Both the position numbers and the translations under genes were made by a program. Below, in pieces: positions 53,605 to 60,931 of a stretch of 64,000 nt of DNA. Below the pieces are notes generated by a model. That model did not search any database. It was not told the origin of the DNA and saw nothing but the letters and a program-made list of their open reading frames with translations. The DNA lies in the NCBI GenBank assembly GCA_018780265.1, contig JADMJV010000040.1, positions 22,253 through 86,252 on the forward strand. Direction: 5' to 3'. The number at the start of each line of letters is the position of its first letter. Position 1 is the first letter of the stretch. Source of the DNA: a bacterium (GTDB lineage Bacteria; Vulcanimicrobiota; Xenobia; Xenobiales; JADMJV01).

Positions 53605-55773
53605 ATGAGCGAGTTCCTTGTGCAAGAGCTCAGCCGCGGTGGTCTGTTGGCTGAGCGAGGGAACTTCGCCCTGCAGGTAGGGGCCTACCCGGAGACCATC
53701 AAGGACACTATGACGGCCAAGCTTGGCGTGCCAGACCTTTTTCTGGTCCCTCGCGAGCTGTTCGATCACCATTTGGGGATCAGTGCCGTCGAACTGGAAT
53801 TTCCGCTCTACTACAACTTTTACCTCAAGAAACGCAAACTGCGTTTTATCTGCCATCGGCACCAGCTGAGGCCCATCTTGAGAGTTCTCAAAGAGTCGCT
53901 CTTTGGCCCCACCAGCTTGCGCCACGAACTGGAATACCGTCAGGGCGTGGATGCACCGGGCTATCCCGATCTGGCCAAAGAGATGGCTTTCTTCAAAAAA
54001 GACCCGACCTTACCGCGGGGACGGCTGCGCCTGGCCGATTGCGTGAAGCCCTACCTGTTTGACGAGAATGGTCAGGCCGAAGTGGATGGCGTATTGGTCA
54101 AGGACCTGGGCGACGACCGCTACCGACTGGAAAGCCAGGATGACGCGGTCGAGTTTCGCTTTCAGGCCGGCTGTGGACTGGCCCCGCCTTCTCGCGAAGA
54201 TCGACCTTTGGAGTACCGACCCCCGATTTTTGGGGTGACACTGATCGGGAGCGGGCACGGCTTTGATGCCCGCGCCAAGACTTCCGGTTTTGTGCTGTGG
54301 TTTAACGGCAAAGGCGTGCTCATCGACCCCCCCGTTCATACCACCGCCTGGCTCAAAGGTCAGGGAATCAATCCGCGATCCATCGAGGACATCATACTGA
54401 CCCACTGTCATGCCGACCACGACTCGGGCACGCTCCAGAAAATTCTCCAGGAAGGCCGCGTCCGGCTGCACACCAGCCCCACTGTGCTGCATAGTTTTGC
54501 CCGAAAATATCGGGCCCTGACCGGTCTGACTCAGGGACAATTTCTGAGTCTCTTTGACTTTCATCCGGTCATGCTGGATGAGAGCGTCAATATCGCGGGG
54601 GCCGGATTTCGCTTCCAGTACAAGTTTCACCCGGTGCCCACGCTGGGCTTTGAGACCTACTTTCGAGGCAAGTCGTTTGCCTACTCCTGCGATACTCTGT
54701 GGGACCCCGAGGTGCTCCAGAAACTGGCCGAAGAAGGCCTGTTCTCGCCCAGTCGAGCCGAGGACCTGATCGATTTTCCCTGGCACCATACGCTGATTTT
54801 GCACGAGGCGGGCATTCCGCCCATCCATACGCCCGTATCGGTGCTGGCCCAGTTGCCCGCCGACGTCAAAGAGCACCTCTACCTTGTTCACATCTCCGAT
54901 TCAGCCATTCCCGAGGGCTCGGGGCTGCGACTGGCCCCCACCGGAGCCGCCGACAGCCTGAGCATCCCGGTGCCCGAGACCGAATTGAGCCTGGCCCAGC
55001 GCAGCCTCGATTTGTTAGCCCATATCGACCTTTTCCGCCAACTCTATGTGGACAAGGCTGCCGAATTTCTGCGCTTTGCCAAATACCGCAGCTACGAGCC
55101 GGGCGAGCAGGTGATTCAGTCCGGTCAACCCGGCAACGATTTTTACATGATCCTCTCGGGAGAGGCCGAGATTCGTCGTCAGGGCGTCACCTTTCGCATC
55201 CTGAGCCGCTACGAGTATTTTGGCGAGTTTGCCGTAGTCGAGGACTCGCCCCGCATGGCCGACGTTTTTGCCAAGTCCAAGCTGGAAGTGCTGATCATGT
55301 CGCGCTACGATTTCCTGTGCTTTTTGCGCGGAACTCCCCTGCTGCCTTTGTTTCGCCGAGTGGCCCGCAATCGGCTCTACTTTGCCGAAGACCTGGTGCA
55401 GCTCAATCCCCGCCTCAACGAATTAACCAGCTACCAGCGCAGCCAACTGATGTCGATGCTGCATCCACGCAAGCTGGAATCAGGCGAAATTCTCTACGAG
55501 CGTGGCAGCCTGCTGACCCACTACTACATCGTGGCCGAGGGCTGCTTACTGCTGCAGGGACTGGAAAAGCCGGTGGTAACGGCGACTCCAGGTGTATTTT
55601 TGGGCCAGGTCAGCCTGGACCTGGACGCTTCTTATCACATTCGCACCGCCGTAGCCGAAGTAAAATCGCGAGTATTGGAAGCCCCCGCCCAGGGCATGCA
55701 AGAGTTTTTTCGCCAAAATCCCGGTTTTACGTTCAGGCTGGGCCGTCACGCCGCCGACAATCACTACTGTTAA
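53605..55773 (+). CDS. Cyclic-nucleotide-regulated MBL-fold phosphodiesterase
   Basis: 722 residues from ATG 53605. Residues 1-200 include AYPETIKDTM, FPLYYNFYLKKRK, wording I know from the cAMP/cGMP-dependent 3',5'-cyclic nucleotide phosphodiesterases of spirochaetes. The metallo-beta-lactamase domain has HCHADHD (H267, H269, D271, H272) and a distal SCDTLWDP Asp. Two cyclic-nucleotide-binding domains follow, about 492-575 (PGEQVIQSGQPGNDFYMILS then GEFAVVED) and about 612-700 (SGEILYERGSLLTHYYIVAE). The second lacks the GE...R(T/S)A phosphate cassette. It should hydrolyse cAMP or cGMP under allosteric cyclic-nucleotide control. Confidence 0.87.
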   Translation: MSEFLVQELSRGGLLAERGNFALQVGAYPETIKDTMTAKLGVPDLFLVPRELFDHHLGISAVELEFPLYYNFYLKKRKLRFICHRHQLRPILRVLKESLFGPTSLRHELEYRQGVDAPGYPDLAKEMAFFKKDPTLPRGRLRLADCVKPYLFDENGQAEVDGVLVKDLGDDRYRLESQDDAVEFRFQAGCGLAPPSREDRPLEYRPPIFGVTLIGSGHGFDARAKTSGFVLWFNGKGVLIDPPVHTTAWLKGQGINPRSIEDIILTHCHADHDSGTLQKILQEGRVRLHTSPTVLHSFARKYRALTGLTQGQFLSLFDFHPVMLDESVNIAGAGFRFQYKFHPVPTLGFETYFRGKSFAYSCDTLWDPEVLQKLAEEGLFSPSRAEDLIDFPWHHTLILHEAGIPPIHTPVSVLAQLPADVKEHLYLVHISDSAIPEGSGLRLAPTGAADSLSIPVPETELSLAQRSLDLLAHIDLFRQLYVDKAAEFLRFAKYRSYEPGEQVIQSGQPGNDFYMILSGEAEIRRQGVTFRILSRYEYFGEFAVVEDSPRMADVFAKSKLEVLIMSRYDFLCFLRGTPLLPLFRRVARNRLYFAEDLVQLNPRLNELTSYQRSQLMSMLHPRKLESGEILYERGSLLTHYYIVAEGCLLLQGLEKPVVTATPGVFLGQVSLDLDASYHIRTAVAEVKSRVLEAPAQGMQEFFRQNPGFTFRLGRHAADNHYC

Positions 55774-56789
55774 CGAATAGCGCCTTCGTCTAGCTTCCAA
55801 CCGGCCGACGTAGTGACGGCCACATAGGTGCCTTTGAAGTAGCGCGTGCGGCCTTTTTCTTTGACTTCCAGGCCGATCTCCATTTGATAACGCCCCCCGG
55901 CCAGGGAGCGCACGCTCTTGACGCTACAGCTGGCCGCCTGGGTGTCTTTGTAGCCATTCTTGAAGGCCTCAAAGCTCATCTCCTTCTGCCAGGCCGGACT
56001 GAGCGCGTCGTAAGCTTGCCTGTACTCTTTGTCATTGATGGAGGCATAAAAGCCCACCACCAGATCGCGCACGGCCTGCTGAGCGGATTCGGGGCTGTTC
56101 ACGATGGTTCGTACCGGAGGCACAACCGGTTGGTCCACCGGTTGTGCTCCCCACAGGCGCGGGCCATAGACGCGGCCAAACCAGATGCCTGCATAGACGC
56201 AAGCGGCCGAGGTAGCCAGCATCAGCAACCCCCACAAGGCCAGGCGCACTCCCGACAGCAACGAAAAGCCCACCACCCCCGCGGTCTTGGTACTTCCGCG
56301 CACGAACCATTCGGCGAAGTCCTCGATAAAACCCCAAAGCGAACCCAGGCCAAAGGCACCGCCAGCCTTCTTGGCCTCGCCTTCCCAACCCAAAGGTGCC
56401 AGACTGGGGTGTTGTTGTTGAACCTTCAGGGTGGCGTCCGGATCGACAGGCATTTCTGGGGTCGGATCTTGAGGAAGAAAACTGCTATCCGGCTCCACCT
56501 GGGCAGCCTGCTGAGCCGCCTGCCGACGCACGGCGCTGAGCGGCCGAGAGCGCGGGGCCGGAGCCTCGGGCGCCTCCTGGACGGCCGAGGGGGACTCTTC
56601 TTCCTGAGACGAAACGGGGGGCGCCTCGGCCTCGGGCGGGGGAGATTCGCCTTCGCCCTCGGGGTTTTGGTGGGTCAGTTCATGGCGGCGCAGGCTCTCT
56701 TCGTCGATGAAGACTTCGTCACAGACGGGACAAGAGAAGATCTTGCGCCGCGATCGTGAGCCAGCCCGCGTTGTCTTGGGAGAATCCAA
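55770..56789 (-). CDS. Membrane protein with N-terminal C2H2 zinc finger
   Basis: 339 residues from TTG 56789. Residues 20-40 are a textbook C2H2 finger: C20-x2-C23-x3-F27-x5-L33-x2-H36-x3-H40. An acidic/Pro-rich linker (about 41-130), a transmembrane helix (about 185-210, LALWGLLMLATSAACVYAGI) and a C-terminal NTF2-like domain follow (AVRDLVVGFYASINDKEYRQ, AYDALSPAW, closing VAVTTSAGWKLDEGAI). The finger is presumably cytoplasmic and the NTF2-like part outside. Overlaps the end of the phosphodiesterase gene by four bases, convergently. Confidence 0.78.
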   Translation of the reverse strand: MDSPKTTRAGSRSRRKIFSCPVCDEVFIDEESLRRHELTHQNPEGEGESPPPEAEAPPVSSQEEESPSAVQEAPEAPAPRSRPLSAVRRQAAQQAAQVEPDSSFLPQDPTPEMPVDPDATLKVQQQHPSLAPLGWEGEAKKAGGAFGLGSLWGFIEDFAEWFVRGSTKTAGVVGFSLLSGVRLALWGLLMLATSAACVYAGIWFGRVYGPRLWGAQPVDQPVVPPVRTIVNSPESAQQAVRDLVVGFYASINDKEYRQAYDALSPAWQKEMSFEAFKNGYKDTQAASCSVKSVRSLAGGRYQMEIGLEVKEKGRTRYFKGTYVAVTTSAGWKLDEGAIR

Positions 56790-56895
56790 AAGGGCCCTCT
56801 ACCTTTCCCTGCTTTTTGCCCACCGACGGAACCCAAGCAGAGCACACACGGTTGGCCCCACTTATTTTGACAGTTAGGTGCTGGCGACGAGAGTC

Positions 56896-56909
56896 CTGGT
56901 TTCAACCAG
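56896..56909. promoter_or_regulatory. Palindrome upstream of lgt, possible operator
   Basis: CTGGTT-TC-AACCAG, 31 bases before the lgt start, in the 150 bp between lgt and the divergent zinc-finger gene. A TTGACA at 56867-56872 lies just upstream, but no good -10 follows at 17 bases. Weak evidence. Confidence 0.25.
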
Positions 56910-56939
56910 AATTCCTTCGGGTATGGGCCATGGAAGGCC

Positions 56940-57776
56940 ATGCATCAAGTTCTCTTCGACATCGGTGGATTCAAGATTTACTCTTACGGAGCGCTGCTCG
57001 CGCTGTCGTTTTTTCTGGCCAACCAGTTCGGCCTCTACCTGGCCCGTCGCTTCGGCTACAACGAAGCGGCCGTAGAAGAGTCGGTCATGTGGTGCATATT
57101 GCTGGGTATCGCCGGATCGCGACTGGGCTTCGTGATTCAGTTTCCCGAGCACTACCTGAAAATGCCCCTGCAAATCTTCAACCTGCGCGAAGGCGGCCTG
57201 ACCATCATGGGGGGCGTGCTCTTTACGGTAGCCTTTCAGTGGTTTCGCTTCTGGCGCAAGGGCAAGTCGGTGCTGAACCTGTTTGACTTTTGGGCAGGCC
57301 CGCTGCTGGTCGGTATGGCCTTTGGGCGCCTGGGCTGCCTGGCCCACGGCTGTTGCTACGGAGACCTGACCAGCCTGCCCTGGGGTATCACCTACCCGGA
57401 CAATGTGCTGGTCCCGGCAGGTCAACTGGCCGGCCCCCGTCACCCCTCCCAAATTTACGAACTGGCAGCCGATCTGGTCTTGCTCTGGTGGATCACCCGA
57501 CAACTGCCCCGGCTGCGCTTTGCCGGTCAAAATTTCTACACCTTTATGCTGGGCTACGGCGTGATTCGCTACCTGGATGAAATGACTCGCTTCAAAGAGT
57601 CCATCGTGGCCGGACAGACCATCTATCAGTGGGTGAGTATCGCCATGGCGGTGGTGGGAGTGCTGGGTCTGCTGGGGCTGTTTGGCAAGCCGCCCGTAGA
57701 CCGCGAGATTTTCCCCCGTGAGGCTAGCGCGGCACCGGCGGCTGCGGCCGCTGGTATCGGTGTTGCCCCGAACTGA
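56940..57776 (+). CDS. lgt: Prolipoprotein diacylglyceryl transferase
   Basis: 278 residues, seven-helix inner-membrane enzyme that attaches diacylglycerol from phosphatidylglycerol to the lipobox cysteine. Landmarks: IYSYGALLALSFFLA with the catalytic-loop Tyr, REGGLTIMGG (the H/R-GGL motif), the signature GRLGCLAHGCCYG near residue 128, and RHPSQIYE. The C-terminal Ala/Pro tail overlaps cofH by 53 bp on the opposite strand. GGAAGG precedes the ATG at 3-8 bases. Confidence 0.96.
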   Translation: MHQVLFDIGGFKIYSYGALLALSFFLANQFGLYLARRFGYNEAAVEESVMWCILLGIAGSRLGFVIQFPEHYLKMPLQIFNLREGGLTIMGGVLFTVAFQWFRFWRKGKSVLNLFDFWAGPLLVGMAFGRLGCLAHGCCYGDLTSLPWGITYPDNVLVPAGQLAGPRHPSQIYELAADLVLLWWITRQLPRLRFAGQNFYTFMLGYGVIRYLDEMTRFKESIVAGQTIYQWVSIAMAVVGVLGLLGLFGKPPVDREIFPREASAAPAAAAAGIGVAPN

Positions 57777-59025
57777 CCAGTTGCTGGTAGGAGCCAAAAC
57801 GTTCGTCGTCTACCTCGTCCAGCTTTGAGGCGGGCGCTTCTCCCGGCTCGTAGGTTCGTAAAATCTCATACTTGGTGTTGCGCTGGGCGGGTTGACGGCC
57901 CACTTCCTCAATCAATCTGTGCAATATTGCCGGGCTGGTTCGCTGGCCATGACCCGAGCCAGCCGCGGTGGAAATACTTTCGTTGATCAGGGTGCCGCCC
58001 AGGTCATTGACCCCCGACTGCAACAAAACCTGAGCCAGCTTCAATCCCTCCTTGACCCAGGAAACCTGCAGATTGGCGATAGTCGTGCCCAGGAACAGGC
58101 GGGCCAAAGCGTGTACGCGCATCACCTCGACGCCACTGGCGCCGGCCCGAACAGCGGCGTTCTTTTTGAGGTAAATGGGGGCCTCGCTGTGCACAAAACC
58201 CAGCGGCACAAACTCGGTAAACCCACCCGTCTCCTGCTGCAAGTCGCGCAGCACCAGCATGTGCTGGAGCCAGTGCTGCGGCTCTTCGACAAAACCGTAC
58301 ATCATAGTGGAGGTGGTAGGCAGCCCCAGCGAGTGGGCCCCACGAATCACTTCCAACCACTGCTCCACCGAGATTCGCCCGGGCGCCACCTGATCGCGAA
58401 TGCCGGGAATCAGCAGTTCGGCCGAGGTGCCGGGCAGGCTGTCTAACCCGGCCGCTTTGAGCTCCTGAAGGTATTCAAGAATGGAGCAGCGGGAGCGCAC
58501 CGAGCCATAGAGGACCTCTTCCGGCGAAAAAGCGTGCATGAGCAGGCCGGGATGGCTCGCCTTGATTTTGCGCGTCAACTGAATATAAAGGTCGCCTGGC
58601 ATTTTGGGCGGGAGACCGGCCTGAATGCAGACTTCGGTAGCTCCGAAGTCGACGGCCTCCTGAACGCGTCGCAAGATCTCGTCGTCGCTGAGGTGATAGC
58701 CCTCCTCGGTGCGAAAATCGCGACTGAAGGCGCAAAAACCGCAGTGCTTAATGCATACGTTGGTAAAGTTGATATTGCGATTGACCACATAGGTGACCAC
58801 CGGGCCCACCTGACGCTCGCGCAAATGATCGGCCACCTGCTGCATGGCCAGCAATTCCGCGCCAACCACTGTGGTCAGCGGCAGAGCCTGCTCATAACTG
58901 AGAGTGTGGCCCTCCAGGGCCAGGTTGAGGGCCTGATAGACGGATGGCGAAAGACGGTTACGCTGCAACAAGGCCGATACGCTCCGCCGCTGTGGCGATG
59001 GGTTGAAGGAGGCCGGGGTCAACAA
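57724..59025 (-). CDS. cofH: FO synthase subunit 2, CofH
   Basis: 433 residues. Radical SAM motif CX3CX2C in CIKHCGFCAFSRD (about residues 90-102), then YHLSDDEI, EVCIQAGLPP, HAFSPEEV, LPGTSAEIL-like LPGTSAELL and NDLGGTLINESIS. These mark CofH, which joins tyrosine-derived 4-hydroxybenzyl radical to 5-amino-6-ribitylaminouracil on the way to FO, the F420 chromophore. MqnC is the closest alternative; the CofG gene beside it settles the call. The ATG at 59025 would overlap cofG by 68 bp; a later TTG near 58968 is possible. Confidence 0.92.
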   Translation of the reverse strand: MLTPASFNPSPQRRSVSALLQRNRLSPSVYQALNLALEGHTLSYEQALPLTTVVGAELLAMQQVADHLRERQVGPVVTYVVNRNINFTNVCIKHCGFCAFSRDFRTEEGYHLSDDEILRRVQEAVDFGATEVCIQAGLPPKMPGDLYIQLTRKIKASHPGLLMHAFSPEEVLYGSVRSRCSILEYLQELKAAGLDSLPGTSAELLIPGIRDQVAPGRISVEQWLEVIRGAHSLGLPTTSTMMYGFVEEPQHWLQHMLVLRDLQQETGGFTEFVPLGFVHSEAPIYLKKNAAVRAGASGVEVMRVHALARLFLGTTIANLQVSWVKEGLKLAQVLLQSGVNDLGGTLINESISTAAGSGHGQRTSPAILHRLIEEVGRQPAQRNTKYEILRTYEPGEAPASKLDEVDDERFGSYQQLVSSGQHRYQRPQPPVPR

Positions 59026-60082
59026 ACCTGGGCTGGTCCAGATACTCTGGATAGATAGGGAGCCGTGGCTCCAAAGTAAATCCTTCCAGGGCGCAACTGG
59101 AGCGCAGGTCTTCGATATGTGGCCAGGGGGCTTCGGGGTTGATGAAGTCCTGGGTAAGCGGGCTGATCCCTCCCCAATCGTTGATACCCGCCCGAATCAG
59201 CATGCGATGGGCCAGCGGTGTAAGGTTGGGGGGGGCCTGTAGATTCATGTGGGGCAGCATCAGCCGGGCCACCGCCACCAGACGAACCAGTTCCCAGTCT
59301 TCCATCTCCAGGTGGTCACGCATGACGATGTCTGGTTTGCTACGAAACGTCTGCACAATCACTTCTTGGAGATGCCCATAGCGCTGATGAATGCGAGCGA
59401 TCTCCAGCAGGGTATCGACCTGCTCCTGCCGGGTTTCGCCAATGCCAGCCAACAGTCCGGTAGTGAAGGGGATGTGGAGTTGGCCGGCTTCTTCCAGCAT
59501 CTGAATGCGCAGAGCCGGTTCTTTATCGGGGGCGGCGGCGTGGGCCATGCCGCGTTTGCGCAGGCGCGGACTGACGTTTTCGAGCATCAAACCCAGGCTT
59601 ACGTTAAGCGGTCGCAGTCGCTCCATTTCCGCCTTGGTGAGCAGTCCCGCATTGGTGTGAGGCAACAGGCCCAGGCTCAAGGCATGAAGGCAGGCCTGGT
59701 AGACATACTCCACGGTGGTTTCTACGTTGATCTGTCGCAAAGCCTTGAGATAGCTGGGGTAGACGGCCTCGGGACGATCGCCCAGGCACATCAACGCTTC
59801 CACGCACCCCAATTGACGACCACGCTCGCTCACCTGGCGGATCTCTTCCATGGTCATGGTCTTGGCGCCCGGATCTTTAGGACTCTTGCGAAAGGTGCAG
59901 TAGGCACAGCGGTCACGGCACAGGTTGGTGACGGGCAAAAAGACCTTGGGCGAATAGGTGAGGCGCCGCCCGCTGCGGCGGTCGCGCAATTCACCAGCCG
60001 CCTGCAGAAGCGAATCCAGTTGATTGAGGGGAGTCTGCAACAAGCGCAGGGCCTCGGCGGCCGACAGGCTCACGGTATCCAC
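58958..60082 (-). CDS. cofG: FO synthase subunit 1, CofG
   Basis: 374 residues from GTG 60082 (AAGGA seven bases upstream); a longer frame to 60181 would overlap the divergent gene. Radical SAM motif CX3CX2C in LCRDRCAYCTFRK, followed by MTMEEIRQVSERG, ALMCLGDRPEAVYPSYL, HTNAGLL, SLGLMLENVS and GINDWGGISPLTQDFINPE. All are CofG signatures. It closes the deazaflavin ring to give FO together with CofH. Operon with cofH; the 5-amino-6-ribitylaminouracil used comes from the riboflavin path (ribD is 0.8 kb away). Confidence 0.95.
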   Translation of the reverse strand: MDTVSLSAAEALRLLQTPLNQLDSLLQAAGELRDRRSGRRLTYSPKVFLPVTNLCRDRCAYCTFRKSPKDPGAKTMTMEEIRQVSERGRQLGCVEALMCLGDRPEAVYPSYLKALRQINVETTVEYVYQACLHALSLGLLPHTNAGLLTKAEMERLRPLNVSLGLMLENVSPRLRKRGMAHAAAPDKEPALRIQMLEEAGQLHIPFTTGLLAGIGETRQEQVDTLLEIARIHQRYGHLQEVIVQTFRSKPDIVMRDHLEMEDWELVRLVAVARLMLPHMNLQAPPNLTPLAHRMLIRAGINDWGGISPLTQDFINPEAPWPHIEDLRSSCALEGFTLEPRLPIYPEYLDQPRFVDPGLLQPIATAAERIGLVAA

Positions 60083-60118
60083 CCGAAGGTCCTTCCGCAG
60101 CAACTTGCCCCGCCCTGC

Positions 60119-60124
60119 TACACT
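60119..60124 (+). promoter_or_regulatory. Putative -10 element of a leaderless promoter (MNT-HepT fusion)
   Basis: TACACT ends six bases (GAGAGA) before the ATG at 60131, within the 48-bp divergent gap to cofG. Same layout as at four other starts in the window. Confidence 0.45.
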
Positions 60125-60130
60125 GAGAGA

Positions 60131-60931
60131 ATGCAAGCCTGTCTGGATGTCGACACCATTCGCGAATTGGGCCGCCAGCATGGTTTGACCCTGGTGGTGC
60201 TGTTTGGTTCGCAGGGGCGCAGACCCGATAGTGATTGGGACCTGGCCCTACAAGCAGGCTCTGCGGTAGATCAAGACCAGGTGGAAGAGTCCTTCGTGCG
60301 CAGCCTGCAAAGGGCCGATCTCGACTTCTTGTGGCTGAGTCAAGCCAGCCCGCTAGCTGCCGCCCAGGTGGCCAACCAGGGGCAGGCGCTCTACCAGGAC
60401 CGGCCCGAGCGCTTTGGCGACTTTCAGATAGCGGCTCAATTGCGCCGTTCCGATCACCGTTTGTGGCAGGAAGGCGACCGCCAATTTGTCAAACGCACCC
60501 TGGAGGAGAATTGGAGCCTGAACACCCCACTGGTCACTCGCAAACTGGCCCAACTAGCGCGTTACTTCAACGAGCTGAGCCAGATTATGCAGTCCAGTCA
60601 GGCCGATTTCGAGGCAGATTTCCGCATTCATCGGGTCTGTGAGCGCCTGATCGAACTACTGGTGGAGTGCGCGGCCTCGATCAACAGCGAAGTTGCTCAG
60701 TCGGTCGCCCGCATCCCACCTTCGGACTACTACAGTTCCTTTTACTCGATGGCTGCCACGGGCTGGATTGACCGGGAAGTCGCCGGACGATTGGCCACCC
60801 TGGCCGGCTTGCGCAATCGGTTGGTGCATCAATATGAAGAGATTCGGCTTGGCCAGCTCTATAAGGCGGCCCAAAAATCGCTTCCCGATTGGAAGCTCTA
60901 CCTTCAAGGCGTGTCCGAGCACCTGGCCTGA
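60131..60931 (+). CDS. One-chain MNT-HepT toxin-antitoxin fusion
   Basis: 266 residues from ATG 60131. Residues 1-105 are a minimal nucleotidyltransferase (MNT) domain: LFGSQGRRPDSDWDLAL with G26, S27, D35, D37. Residues about 120-266 are a HepT (DUF86) four-helix domain with the ribonuclease motif RX4HxY (R228, H233, Y235 in RNRLVHQYEEI). Normally these are two genes, with the MNT antitoxin adding AMP to the Tyr of the HepT motif. Here they are one intact frame. The GS-to-DxD spacing is 7 residues, shorter than the usual GSX10DXD. The 3' end overlaps ribD by 28 bp, convergently. Confidence 0.88.
   Translation: MQACLDVDTIRELGRQHGLTLVVLFGSQGRRPDSDWDLALQAGSAVDQDQVEESFVRSLQRADLDFLWLSQASPLAAAQVANQGQALYQDRPERFGDFQIAAQLRRSDHRLWQEGDRQFVKRTLEENWSLNTPLVTRKLAQLARYFNELSQIMQSSQADFEADFRIHRVCERLIELLVECAASINSEVAQSVARIPPSDYYSSFYSMAATGWIDREVAGRLATLAGLRNRLVHQYEEIRLGQLYKAAQKSLPDWKLYLQGVSEHLA

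Noticed and set aside
57724..59025. Assignment as MqnC (menaquinone futalosine pathway)
   Set aside because: CofG lies directly upstream in the same operon and the LPGTSAEL and NDLGGTLINE segments fit CofH better.
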